Source: Mesostigma viride
Taxonomy: Eukaryota > Streptophyta > Mesostigmatophyceae > Mesostigmatales > Mesostigmataceae
Length of the DNA: 41,725 nucleotides
Assembly: GCA_009746045.1 (NCBI GenBank)
Contig: RPFO01001633.1
Span: 1 to 41,725, forward strand
Direction of reading: 5' to 3'
Shown here: piece after piece, positions 34,178 through 41,725 of the stretch
How positions within the stretch are numbered: position 1 is the first letter of the stretch
Layout: the number at the start of each line of letters is the position of its first letter
Program-made: the position numbers and the translations under genes
Notes under the pieces: generated by a model
What the model was told of the DNA's origin: nothing
Databases searched by the model: none
The model's input: only the letters and a program-made list of their open reading frames with translations

Positions 34178-34411
34178 ATGTCTCAGTTTGGCGTTGTGCT
34201 CGTGGAGGCGTTGGTGGTGGCCGCGGCTATGGCAGGGATCATGACGGTGGTCCACTCGATACACATGCAGCACGACGAGGAGAGGGCGATGACTCACACC
34301 GGCATCCTCGTGCAGGTGGCGGCCTCGGCTGCCGTCCTTCACGTGTTGCTGGAGATGATCGGGTGGAATCGGAAGTTCTGCATGCGTCTCAGGAACACGG
34401 GGCGGGGATGA
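34178..34411 (+). CDS. Two-TM membrane protein, paralogue of the 21657 gene
   Basis: The 77-aa product starts at ATG 34178. Two helices (about 5-27 and 41-63) and the C-terminal AVLHVLLEMIGWNRKFC match the layout of the 21657-21896 gene. It is convergent with the next gene, 7 bp apart. Confidence 0.63.
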   Translation: MSQFGVVLVEALVVAAAMAGIMTVVHSIHMQHDEERAMTHTGILVQVAASAAVLHVLLEMIGWNRKFCMRLRNTGRG

Positions 34412-34418
34412 CGAAGGC

Positions 34419-34727
34419 TTAGCCCTTCGTGGTCGACATAATGACAAAATAGACAACCGTAACAACGATGCCAAAAACAATAGATAAGGCAAGGGTTCCG
34501 TAACGCTTTGCTTTATTGTCGTCTTTGTTCAATGTATTGAACAAAGCCACCGAGCTAACCACGGTATTGTATCCAAGTAAAGCGCTCAACATCAAAGCGA
34601 ACGTAGGGATCATTGTCCCATCGGTTCGGATGATTCCGGTTTTCTTCACGGCCTCTTGAAGGGCATTAGCAGTAGCAACCGACACCTTATCGGTCACACC
34701 GAACAAAGAACTCAGGGCACCTCCCAT
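34419..34727 (-). CDS. Two-TM protein with N-myristoylation-type start
   Basis: The 102-aa product starts at ATG 34727 (MGGALSSLF); Gly2 and the Ser at position 6 fit N-myristoyltransferase targets. Helices are at about 42-62 and 78-97. GTATATAA is 9-16 nt upstream. Such myristoylated membrane proteins are often in NCLDV virions. Lower GC than its neighbours. Confidence 0.66.
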   Translation of the reverse strand: MGGALSSLFGVTDKVSVATANALQEAVKKTGIIRTDGTMIPTFALMLSALLGYNTVVSSVALFNTLNKDDNKAKRYGTLALSIVFGIVVTVVYFVIMSTTKG

Positions 34728-34767
34728 GGTAACTCGTATATAATTATGTCAAGAAAATATATTCGCA

Positions 34768-35022
34768 ATGTCCCAAGTGCCACTTCATCTCCAATGCACG
34801 AAGAGTGACGGGTCGTGCGTGTACGTGGACGGACGCCGTCCACATGTCGTCATCGACGCGCCGTACCTTCGAGAAGAAGAAACTACAAAGGACAAAGCCG
34901 CCTTCTGCGGCGCCTGTCTCCTGTTCCTCTTCCTCGCTCTGTTTTTCATCGCCCTGCTGACCCCGGACCCGCCCGCTCTCGTTGCCGCTCCTGCTCCCTT
35001 GCAACCGAGCCTTGTCGGCTAA
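34768..35022 (+). CDS. Single-TM protein
   Basis: The 84-aa product starts at ATG 34768. One helix at about 46-64 (CGACLLFLFLALFFIALL) follows a soluble N-terminus with a few Cys; a Pro/Ala tail ends it. The next gene begins 1 bp after its stop, so both may be on one transcript. Confidence 0.63.
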   Translation: MSQVPLHLQCTKSDGSCVYVDGRRPHVVIDAPYLREEETTKDKAAFCGACLLFLFLALFFIALLTPDPPALVAAPAPLQPSLVG

Positions 35023-35023
35023 C

Positions 35024-35449
35024 ATGGCGTATTTCGGATGCGACAAGCCCGAGTTCGTGATGAAACGAGAAAGGGAGGAGTTGGACGCGCAGAGGAGAAA
35101 AGTCGTCCGCATGGCAAGGATCGCGCAATTAGAAGCCGTCGACGATCAGAAGAGAGGCGGGTGCGGCCTGTGCCACTCTGCCGACGTCATGGACGGGTGG
35201 AAGTTCGTCGGATACTGGCTCATGAAGGTGGCGCTTGAGACGCCTCCTCATCCGTGGATCATCGTGTGCGCAAAGTGTTATGGCGAGAGGTTCGGGACGG
35301 GGAGGAACGAGTCGGAGATGATGAAAGTGATGAAAAACGCGCCTTCCTCGCACCTCGTGTATCACATGACGATCAACAAGGGTGCCACGTTCGCGATGAA
35401 CCGCGTGGAGCCTCTTACTCGTCCCAATGAGCGTACGCAAACACTTTGA
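35024..35449 (+). CDS. Small zinc-binding protein
   Basis: The 141-aa protein starts at ATG 35024 (MAYFGCDKPE); a longer upstream frame overlaps the previous gene. It has an N-terminal charged helix, then C-x2-C (CGLC, about 48-51) and a second C-x2-C (CAKC, about 83-86), a four-Cys zinc site. Function unknown. It overlaps the convergent next gene by 35 bp. Confidence 0.6.
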   Translation: MAYFGCDKPEFVMKREREELDAQRRKVVRMARIAQLEAVDDQKRGGCGLCHSADVMDGWKFVGYWLMKVALETPPHPWIIVCAKCYGERFGTGRNESEMMKVMKNAPSSHLVYHMTINKGATFAMNRVEPLTRPNERTQTL

Positions 35450-36068
35450 CGGTTCCGTCGTTGTCCGTCACCGTCGTGATCCCCCAAACGCCCATGTCAA
35501 AGTGCTGGATGGTCCGTGTGGGGAAATGGTTCCGGAACCGGTCCGACAACTGGCTCTTTTTGATGGCGTTCATCCAGCTTTTGCTGTTGTACGAATTGTC
35601 CAGTAAGAGAATCCGGTCTTGGCGCTCTTTGGACTCGGTGGCGGGGTCTTTGGTCAGTGTGCCCCAATACGACCCCTCTGTCTGATAAGGGGATACGTCT
35701 GATTGTAAAGAAACATCATTTACTATAATAAAGCCGCTTGGAGACTCTAACACAAACATGCCATCTCTCGCGTTGATCTCGCTAGGTTCCCGGAGCACTT
35801 TCGACACGCGAAACGGGCCAGCGTGAAGTTCATTCGACACGTTTTCGGCTAATTTCATGGTAACCGACGGTCGTTTGTCGCCAGGAACGAAAAGTCCGAG
35901 ATACGAACTGGACCCCAGACACGTGTTCTGGTTCCACGTGGCAATCTTGCACGAACCGGTCTGAGGGTCGGGTGGTTCGTTAGATCCCGGCCGCGTAGAG
36001 TATACGGCCGCCGCCGCCGCGAAAAAGCCGCCCACAATCAATCCCGCCGCCAGAGTTTTCGTCTTCAT
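35415..36068 (-). CDS. N-terminally anchored 217-aa protein
   Basis: The start is ATG 36068. Residues 4-23 form one hydrophobic helix (TLAAGLIVGGFFAAAAAVYS), a signal anchor. The rest is soluble, Ser/Asp-rich, with two Cys early (CKIATWNQNTC) and beta-rich motifs near the end. Lower GC. A virion surface or lumen protein is inferred. Confidence 0.64.
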   Translation of the reverse strand: MKTKTLAAGLIVGGFFAAAAAVYSTRPGSNEPPDPQTGSCKIATWNQNTCLGSSSYLGLFVPGDKRPSVTMKLAENVSNELHAGPFRVSKVLREPSEINARDGMFVLESPSGFIIVNDVSLQSDVSPYQTEGSYWGTLTKDPATESKERQDRILLLDNSYNSKSWMNAIKKSQLSDRFRNHFPTRTIQHFDMGVWGITTVTDNDGTVKVFAYAHWDE

Positions 36069-36093
36069 TCTCTTATGTACACATCACACAAAA

Positions 36094-36570
36094 TTAGCCC
36101 TCCTTCACGAACGGCGACGCGTGGCCAGACTGTACCATGATATCATTCACGTTCACGTTGTCTACTTCGAGAGTCCCCAATACCCGGCCAAACGCGTCGT
36201 TCCGATGGCATCGAATCGTGATCAGTCGCGTGTTCGTGTCTACTACTTGTTGCACTTGTTCCGCGGTCAACGAGAAGTCGGAAGAGTCGAATCTCGCGTT
36301 CGTGGTCAATTGTATCAACGCGTTTCTCGCCAAACACGCGCGCTTTTTAGTGTCTTCGCGGTTCCATTCGAATAAGCGGGGGTTCATTTCGGGCGCGTTG
36401 ATGCCTATCAGCCGAACTGTAAACTTGACGGGCATCGTAGACCACGGCAGGAGAGCGGCCACTCGGACCGTGTCTCCGTCATAACAACTAACTATTTTGC
36501 ATGACAACACCATCCCATCAAACGAGAACGGAGAGATATCGGAATCCTTGATATTCACGAGAGCATCCAT
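36094..36570 (-). CDS. Staphylococcal-nuclease-like (SNase) protein
   Basis: The 158-aa protein starts at ATG 36570. It has CYDGDTVRV (Asp33 with Asp31), RLIGINAPEM (Arg53 and Glu61) and NDAFGRVLG (Arg129), the SNase order, and a final VNDIMVQSGHASPF. In classical SNase the position before PE holds a calcium-binding Asp; here it is Asn58, so calcium binding may be altered. Viral SNase-like enzymes degrade or process nucleic acid; the substrate is unknown. Confidence 0.75.
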   Translation of the reverse strand: MDALVNIKDSDISPFSFDGMVLSCKIVSCYDGDTVRVAALLPWSTMPVKFTVRLIGINAPEMNPRLFEWNREDTKKRACLARNALIQLTTNARFDSSDFSLTAEQVQQVVDTNTRLITIRCHRNDAFGRVLGTLEVDNVNVNDIMVQSGHASPFVKEG

Positions 36571-36572
36571 GA

Positions 36573-37049
36573 TTACTTATTCGACTTTCGATAATTCTTT
36601 GAACGAGAACCGTTTCTGCGAATGCGCTTCTGATTGGCGGCGTCGTTCGTCTTCTTGTGCTTTCTTCCCGTCGCGGGATCGACCTCCCCGTCCGAACCAT
36701 CTTCGTCCGCCGGCCTCTTGGGACTTGGCGTGTCTGGCTCGGTCTGGGACGAGGACGTCGCAGACGAGGGCTTTTCTGCCGGCTTCGAGGAAGGCTCTGC
36801 TTTCACGACCGGGGTGGACGCGCTGCTGGTGGTCGAGACCCGGTCACGGAAATAGGGATCGACGACATAAACAGGGCGTATCGGCATCAAGATGGCCGTC
36901 TTCTCGGGGCGGTACGCGCGCCCACCGCGTTTTGCGCGAGTAGACGCTTTCATCTTTCGCAAATGAGTCGAACACTTGGACTTGGATGACACGCGCTTAC
37001 ATCGCATCCCTGTCCGAGTCATGGCACAACAACGGATCGTGGCGACCAT
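36573..37049 (-). CDS. Short Cys-motif protein with a disordered tail
   Basis: The 158-aa protein starts at ATG 37049. The N-terminus has CCAMTRTGMRCKR...KCSTHLRK, a C-x-x-x-T-x-x-G-x-x-C...C-x-x-H pattern that I have seen in small NCLDV proteins. The rest is Ser/Pro/Lys-rich and disordered with a basic end. Function unknown. Confidence 0.57.
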   Translation of the reverse strand: MVATIRCCAMTRTGMRCKRVSSKSKCSTHLRKMKASTRAKRGGRAYRPEKTAILMPIRPVYVVDPYFRDRVSTTSSASTPVVKAEPSSKPAEKPSSATSSSQTEPDTPSPKRPADEDGSDGEVDPATGRKHKKTNDAANQKRIRRNGSRSKNYRKSNK

Positions 37050-37085
37050 GAAAAAACATATAAACTTCGCGTCGAAAATAAGCGG

Positions 37086-37652
37086 TCACGTCTTCTTCTC
37101 TCCAAGTTCTTGCTCGAGGTCGAAGCCGGGTTGACGGAGTTTCGAAACGATGGCGCGCACACTAGCCCATATCACCATTTGCTCTCTCCCCGTTCGGGCG
37201 TAGTAAGCGGCGCGCAAGTCTGCACACTCCCCTTCCCGTTTCTTCACGAGCGCGGCCAACACCCGAGCGGCCACGGATGCGTTTGAAACGTTCGATAGTT
37301 CCGCCTCCATCTCCCAAAACGTGTCGTGCGTTCTGGGCACCGAAACGGGCGATCTCGAGTGCTTGAAACGTCGGTGTACGACTTCGAACGCTCTTGACGC
37401 TATGTCTTCCAAGCCTTTATTTTTGTCGGGGTGCACGGTCAAGCAAAGACGCCGGTAGTTGTTATGCCGGCTTTGTGCAGAACAAGCGCCACGCAGATGT
37501 CGCCTTCTGGACACGAACTCGTCCACGCTGTTCGGTCGGATGGGGATGGCGCCATCGATCAACGCCGATGCTAACTCTTCTTGCTCACTCTGGGGCAAGG
37601 CAACGCACCTTCGCAGAATTCGCTCGCGTTCTGAGGAGCTCGTGTTTCCCAT
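37086..37652 (-). CDS. J-domain protein with N-myristoylation-type start
   Basis: The ATG at 37652 gives MGNTSSSERER, a consensus N-myristoylation site (Gly2, Ser6). A J-like segment (YRRLCLTVHPDKNK, about 66-79, with the HPD at 74-76, and ASRAFEVVHRRF) would stimulate an Hsp70. The C-terminal half is helical. Membrane-tethered J proteins recruit host chaperones. A heat-shock-type element lies in the shared promoter (see 37723). Confidence 0.66.
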   Translation of the reverse strand: MGNTSSSERERILRRCVALPQSEQEELASALIDGAIPIRPNSVDEFVSRRRHLRGACSAQSRHNNYRRLCLTVHPDKNKGLEDIASRAFEVVHRRFKHSRSPVSVPRTHDTFWEMEAELSNVSNASVAARVLAALVKKREGECADLRAAYYARTGREQMVIWASVRAIVSKLRQPGFDLEQELGEKKT

Positions 37653-37722
37653 GGTCAACGCCTACCTGAAGGCGCGGCCTCACAAAGTCTTCTTACGTTC
37701 GAACGGGTTGTAACCGTCGTCC

Positions 37723-37735
37723 TTCTAGAAGGTTC
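37723..37735. promoter_or_regulatory. Heat-shock-element-like palindrome
   Basis: TTCTAGAAGGTTC is a TTC-nn-GAA-nn-TTC array, the three-unit heat shock element consensus. It lies between the J-domain gene (start 37652) and the 37819 gene, inside a larger CCTTCTAGAAGG palindrome. Confidence 0.45.
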
Positions 37736-37769
37736 CTGGGCCGACTCGGCCCGGGTCTGACTTGGGCGT

Positions 37770-37776
37770 GTATAAG
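37770..37776 (+). promoter_or_regulatory. Distal TATA box of the 37819 gene
   Basis: GTATAAG lies 43-49 nt before the ATG at 37819. Confidence 0.5.
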
Positions 37777-37818
37777 TCTTGGTCGGGACCCCGTTTGGGA
37801 GACGGTGAGAGAGCAAAG

Positions 37819-38640
37819 ATGGACCTCGCCATATCCAACGTCGCCGACCCTTCGCTGAAAGACTTGGTCGCGAAAGGGAAAAGTCTTTCTCAGCAACAGT
37901 TCGATGGGCGGCTGCCACTCCCATCCGCGGAGGACGTGGAGGCGGACCCCGTGTACCTTCTTCGCCGCCTAACGTCGGAAAGCACGGGACAAATAAAGCC
38001 TTTCGTGGACGAGAAGACGAGTTCCTGTGGTCGCGTGTTCCACCTTCTCAACTTCATGAGGTTCTTGACGGAAAGGTGGAACCCCGGCGTCTCCCCTGCG
38101 TTAGTGGAAGCGGTCAAGAAGGCCGGAGGGACGGTTTTGAAAATCGGGAGCCAGACGTACGCCTGTCACGAGGTGCTTTTGAACATGGCTCGGGCGGTTC
38201 CTTGTCACCCGACGGACGCGGAGAAGCGTTGCGCGCTCGTGAACGAATGGTGCAACACGAGGGGAGTCCCCGGTCGCTTGGTGGTGGAAGAGGTCTCCAC
38301 GGACGCGCGAGTAGGAGGGGAGCTCGGGATTGTCCGCGAAATGATGAGAAGAGAAACCGCTCTCCGTTTCGAAATCCAGAGGCTCGAGAGCGTCTGGTCG
38401 CGGTACAACGACGCGTTCAAAAACTACGAGTGCGATCACAGAGCTAGGGAGTTGTTCCCCCTCTTGTGCAAGGAATCCAACAGGGCCATGCGTCGTCTGC
38501 CTATGGCCAGGCACGAGTTGGATGTGGTCATGAATGTTCTGGGAACACCAGAGCTGCTAAGGACGTTGGATCAAGTTCCCGTCCCTTCTTCGTTCGAGTA
38601 CGATCCTAGGATGGTCATGAGGTCCAGGAACTTGATGTGA
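37819..38640 (+). CDS. Unknown 273-aa protein
   Basis: The start is ATG 37819 (MDLAISNVAD), set by the TATA box at 37770. It is GC-rich, helical, with a few Cys, and no catalytic motif I can name. The middle (VSPALVEAVKKAGG and IGSQTYACHE) looks compact. It ends just before the palindromic 3' signal. Confidence 0.6.
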   Translation: MDLAISNVADPSLKDLVAKGKSLSQQQFDGRLPLPSAEDVEADPVYLLRRLTSESTGQIKPFVDEKTSSCGRVFHLLNFMRFLTERWNPGVSPALVEAVKKAGGTVLKIGSQTYACHEVLLNMARAVPCHPTDAEKRCALVNEWCNTRGVPGRLVVEEVSTDARVGGELGIVREMMRRETALRFEIQRLESVWSRYNDAFKNYECDHRARELFPLLCKESNRAMRRLPMARHELDVVMNVLGTPELLRTLDQVPVPSSFEYDPRMVMRSRNLM

Positions 38641-38648
38641 AATGAAAC

Positions 38649-38668
38649 TTTATTAAAATTTTAATAAA
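38649..38668. terminator. Perfect 20-bp palindromic poly(A)-type terminator
   Basis: TTTATTAAAATTTTAATAAA is its own reverse complement. It lies between two convergent genes (ends 38640 and 38676) and gives an AATAAA to each strand. Confidence 0.65.
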
Positions 38669-38675
38669 CAATTAT

Positions 38676-39563
38676 TTATTGAGCGCAAGTTTCCTTACCC
38701 TCCGCGGTTTCAGTCTTAAATATCTCGTCCAACGTCATGTCGGGGAGATCGAGAGGGAAGTCTAGGTGAAACGAGTTGTCGTACTTCCAGTGTTCGGAAG
38801 GGGTCCTTTCTAGGGCAGCCATGAGCATGTCCTTGAGCGAGACGCCGACCTTCTCCTGCATCTCTTCGGTGACGTTCGCGATCCCGGTCCTCTTCATGTG
38901 TTGCATGATCTTCTCTGCCATGACGCACGCGTCGATGCACAACTTGAAATCGAGTTCGTTTCGGCGAGCTTTGATCTCGGTCGCGAAAAGTTCGGCGTGG
39001 GCAGACACCACTTTCTGAACGTCTTCGGATTGGTTGTTCGTCACGGGTAGGTTCGTTCGGATGGACTCCATCATAGAGATGTACCTCTTCTCCGTGTCCA
39101 TGACGTTCTTCAGCACGTTGTCGTGCGCCTCCTCCATTCGGCGCATGTAAACACGCATCTCTGCGATGAGAGAGAACGGGTCAGCGTGGCCATACGATGC
39201 CAATTCGATTTCGCGACTTGCCGTGAACTCGGGAAGGACGAACCCCACCAGCGACCACAACAACGCAGGGGTGATCCACCCGCACCCCTCTGCGTCAACC
39301 ACGATCGAGGGCGTCGTCGTGATCTTCTGGATAGCGGATGCCAGGTTCTTTATGTGGGGGGTGGCGGCCCACTTGGCGAATCTCCCAGCTGCCTCTCTCC
39401 CGGTAATGGCTCGCACGACGTCCGCGCCGTTGACGAGTATGTGCGGAAACGAAACGCGGATCGTGTTCTCGCCGGCTAGAGGGACGTGGGGTTTAAAAGA
39501 GTAACATTCGGACCCTGGCCCAAGCGTAAAGGTATGGCGGAGAAGGCAGTGAATGTCCGCCAT
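38676..39563 (-). CDS. Unknown 295-aa protein, possibly KilA-N-related
   Basis: The start is ATG 39563 (MADIHCLLRH). Near residue 105-130 it has CGWITPALLWSLVGFVLPEF, which resembles the core of KilA-N domains (G-x-W-I-x-P...FxxPEF). This may be a diverged KilA-N module or chance. A helical, charged C-terminal half follows. The gene is divergent from 39770. Confidence 0.55.
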   Translation of the reverse strand: MADIHCLLRHTFTLGPGSECYSFKPHVPLAGENTIRVSFPHILVNGADVVRAITGREAAGRFAKWAATPHIKNLASAIQKITTTPSIVVDAEGCGWITPALLWSLVGFVLPEFTASREIELASYGHADPFSLIAEMRVYMRRMEEAHDNVLKNVMDTEKRYISMMESIRTNLPVTNNQSEDVQKVVSAHAELFATEIKARRNELDFKLCIDACVMAEKIMQHMKRTGIANVTEEMQEKVGVSLKDMLMAALERTPSEHWKYDNSFHLDFPLDLPDMTLDEIFKTETAEGKETCAQ

Positions 39564-39621
39564 GGTGGTGCGTGTGAAGTCTCCGGTGCAAGATGGGCCG
39601 CCGCGCCTTTTAACCCGTTCG

Positions 39622-39665
39622 GAACGTTCCAGACCACGCTCTGACAAGCGGATGCTTCTAGAAGC
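39622..39665. promoter_or_regulatory. Paired heat-shock-type dyads in a divergent promoter
   Basis: GAACGTTCCAGAC at 39622-39634 and CTTCTAGAAGC at 39655-39665 each contain GAA/TTC dyads with 2-nt spacing. CTTCTAGAAG is also at 37722-37731 in the J-domain promoter, so a shared regulator is possible. Confidence 0.4.
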
Positions 39666-39722
39666 TCAAAACGTGGCGCCGCGCCAACCCACGGTGGCGC
39701 GACGCTCTGTAGACCAAGGTCG

Positions 39723-39730
39723 GTATAAAT
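39723..39730 (+). promoter_or_regulatory. Distal TATA box of the 39770 gene
   Basis: GTATAAAT lies 40-47 nt before the ATG at 39770. Confidence 0.6.
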
Positions 39731-39769
39731 CGTTGAGGGGACACGGAAACATCACACAGCAGTTCAGCC

Positions 39770-40930
39770 ATGGAGTCGTGGGAAAGCGTGTACGTCGTGG
39801 ACCAGTTCATCAGCGTTTGCGATGTCCTTCGAGTCGGACTCGGCGTGAATCGAGACGTGGACGTATTCGAGGAGCACTCCAGCATGTTCAAGCGCTGCGT
39901 GAGGCACACCCGGCCCAATGGTCACTTGGATCTCGTAGCGGACGCCATAACCATGACGTGCGTCCTCCGCGCCCTCTCCAAGGTCTCGTGGGCCCAACGG
40001 CGCATCGAATGCGCTCATCGCGTCGTGGAGAAACTCGGAGCGTCCCGCTCCATCGTCTCCGCCGTATTCGAGATCCCGAGCAACGGAAGGGCGGACGTCG
40101 GGGCGTACTCCGACCTCTTGATCACCCCGCTACCTGACGGCGTCGTCACGTCCGAAGACATCGAGCATTTTGAAGGCTGGCCGTTAAACTACGCCTTAAG
40201 CGAGAGGATGATAAAGAGGACGATGAAAAAGTATGGCGTGAAGGACGAGGACGTCAAGAACTTCGCGCGTGATGTGAGGCGGTTAGCGCGGATCGACGAA
40301 AAGGGTAACATCCTGGGCACGTGCAGCCCCGGTTGGGAGTTCGTGCAAGTGTGTTACGAGGCCGCTGGGAATTTCTTCCGCATGCACTCCGCGAAGTACC
40401 CGACGGAACAAATCTTTTCGTGGATCCTCGGCGCTTTCAGAACGGTGCAAGACCCTGTCCATCGCGTTCCTGAAACTCGGATTTTCGACCTCGACTGGGC
40501 CCAAACCGTCGACGACCGCGCCCATTTCGTGGTGTCTGGCAAGACAAAGGAAAAGTTTCGAGCCTCGCAAACGAACCTGCTCCCGGAAGATCCCGTTCGG
40601 TACGCGTACACAACCAGCGTCGCCGACTTGCATGCGTATGTCTGTAAGGTGTTTCGAGCTGCGAACGACCACTCGTTCGGGGCCAAAGATTTGGACTCGA
40701 TTCTGGACAACGTCGAGGAGAGATGGAGCGCGTTCGCCATCACGTTCGGATACCGCCAACTGTGCAACCGACCGAGATTCAGGAGAGAAATCGAAAGCGT
40801 GCGGCGTTTGGAGCAGGCCCTCCGGGCGACGCGTCTCTTCAACCGTGGTCGCATGTGCGCGGACATGGAGAGCGACGAGGAGACGGACACGGACATGGAG
40901 ACCAGCGGAATCGGAATGGGCGTGTCGTAG
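39770..40930 (+). CDS. Unknown 386-aa protein
   Basis: The start is ATG 39770 (MESWESVYV). The protein is mixed alpha/beta, GC-rich and soluble. No motif is clear; RMIKRTMKKYGVKDEDVKNF is a basic helical segment. An acidic tail (SDEETDTDMETS) ends it. It is convergent with the next gene, 27 bp apart. Confidence 0.62.
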   Translation: MESWESVYVVDQFISVCDVLRVGLGVNRDVDVFEEHSSMFKRCVRHTRPNGHLDLVADAITMTCVLRALSKVSWAQRRIECAHRVVEKLGASRSIVSAVFEIPSNGRADVGAYSDLLITPLPDGVVTSEDIEHFEGWPLNYALSERMIKRTMKKYGVKDEDVKNFARDVRRLARIDEKGNILGTCSPGWEFVQVCYEAAGNFFRMHSAKYPTEQIFSWILGAFRTVQDPVHRVPETRIFDLDWAQTVDDRAHFVVSGKTKEKFRASQTNLLPEDPVRYAYTTSVADLHAYVCKVFRAANDHSFGAKDLDSILDNVEERWSAFAITFGYRQLCNRPRFRREIESVRRLEQALRATRLFNRGRMCADMESDEETDTDMETSGIGMGVS

Positions 40931-40957
40931 AATTCTCTCGTATAATGACATGAGATG

Positions 40958-41725
40958 TCAATAACGCTCAAGGTCGTCAAAATTGTACGCTCGTTTCATC
41001 TTCTCCCTGTATCGCGCTACAAGGTTGTCTGCTCGAAGCAAACGGTTGCAGCGGAACGAGTCCGTGTCAATCGTCTCGACCAGTCCCGCGTCTCTCAAAA
41101 GGTACCACATGGCGAGCAAGAGGGACAACGGCCGCGTGATATGGGACCGGCTAGCGGCCCGTACAATCACCCTCGATTTCGTCATCTCCAAGGGGAGGAC
41201 GCTAAAGAAAAGGGACGCCACGGGAATGATGGAACAGCTCTGGGTAGAACAGGCGAAGATCGTCATAGAGGCGGTATAAGGGATTACGAATTCGTGTTGG
41301 ATTGTAAGCTGTGACACGCCGCGCAATCCAGTTATCCAATAACATAATAACGAAATCCATGCATTGTTTATCTCGAAATCATACACGGAAGCACACTTGA
41401 ACCAATCGTCGCGGAAAAGTAGCCTGGACTCTCGCGGCGTGACCCTCGCTGTGTCGATGATGTTTTCGATGATCACCTGCGGGTGGCCGCTCATGGTCCA
41501 TTCGACCGTATCCGCATACCGCCCTATATTCGCGGGCGTATACGGCGAGGTTCGAAATTGATACCCTTCTCCGAAGTTCGCCCACAACAGGTCATCCGCT
41601 ACGAGCGTCGTGACGTAACTTTCGCGGTTATTATTAGGCCCCCACGAGAGGCCGTGATAGGCGCATCGGATCGCGTTTCCCGACTCCGCGTGTCCGCGCG
41701 AAAGTTTTGCCCCTCGATGGGGGCA
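40958..41725 (-). CDS. Unknown protein, 5' end beyond the window
   Basis: The frame is open from the right edge to the stop at 40958, at least 255 aa. The part seen has NNNRESYVTTLVADDLLWAN near the left of the protein and a Cys/Ile/Ser-rich hydrophobic stretch (SMTIFACSTQSCSIIPVASL). No family is recognised. The start codon is outside the window. Confidence 0.58.
   Translation of the reverse strand, partial: CPHRGAKLSRGHAESGNAIRCAYHGLSWGPNNNRESYVTTLVADDLLWANFGEGYQFRTSPYTPANIGRYADTVEWTMSGHPQVIIENIIDTARVTPRESRLLFRDDWFKCASVYDFEINNAWISLLCYWITGLRGVSQLTIQHEFVIPYTASMTIFACSTQSCSIIPVASLFFSVLPLEMTKSRVIVRAASRSHITRPLSLLLAMWYLLRDAGLVETIDTDSFRCNRLLRADNLVARYREKMKRAYNFDDLERY

Noticed and set aside
1-41725. 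tRNA genes, rRNA genes or CRISPR arrays
   Set aside because: No cloverleaf, rRNA core or regularly spaced repeat-spacer pattern was seen by eye.

Overview
The window looks like part of a nucleocytoplasmic large DNA virus (NCLDV, giant-virus) genome with eukaryotic transposons in it. It is GC-rich and densely packed: short gaps, many divergent and convergent pairs, no introns recognised, and TATA-type promoters. Recognisable NCLDV-style genes are a VLTF2-like late transcription factor, a DUF5871-like protein, a DUF5760-like protein, a KilA-N protein, a very small basic protein with an NPW core, and many one- to four-TM virion-type membrane proteins. I cannot name the family. No capsid, DNA polymerase or packaging ATPase lies in the window.

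Layout. 0-6 kb: an unknown gene, two fibre-like genes (one LamG-like), a RING/TRAF zinc-finger gene, a DUF5760-like gene, a structural-type gene and a Vsr-like nuclease. 6-16 kb: a membrane protein, the DUF5871-like gene, an HNH-like gene, a 706-aa mosaic protein with a histone-like tail, a SET-domain protein, a tiny basic protein, the VLTF2-like gene, a lipase and a cluster of three membrane proteins. 16.2-19.85 kb: a gene-free repeat region carrying a complete gag-only LTR retrotransposon with identical LTRs and a 5-bp target duplication. 19.85-26.6 kb: an ADP-ribosyltransferase-like protein, KilA-N, small basic and membrane proteins. 26.7-29.2 kb: a cysteine desulfurase gene cut in two by a hAT element with an 8-bp target duplication. 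29.2-41.7 kb: a 1471-aa coiled-coil protein, zinc-binding and membrane proteins, a thermonuclease, an N-myristoylation-type J-domain protein and several unknowns. The last gene runs off the right edge.

Two points stand out. First, two unrelated eukaryotic transposons have intact target duplications, so this DNA was exposed to nuclear transposition recently. It is either an endogenised giant virus in a host chromosome or a virus with a nuclear stage. Second, three or four other genes are broken by single-base losses, mostly in G/C homopolymers. These may be sequencing errors or early decay, and reads are needed to decide.

Two promoter classes can be seen. Genes such as SET, KilA-N and DUF5871 have GTATAAA 45-70 nt before the ATG. 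Small membrane and structural-type genes have a short TATA core 5-18 nt before the ATG. I read these as early-like and late-like, which is inference. Start positions were chosen at ATG codons using these elements.
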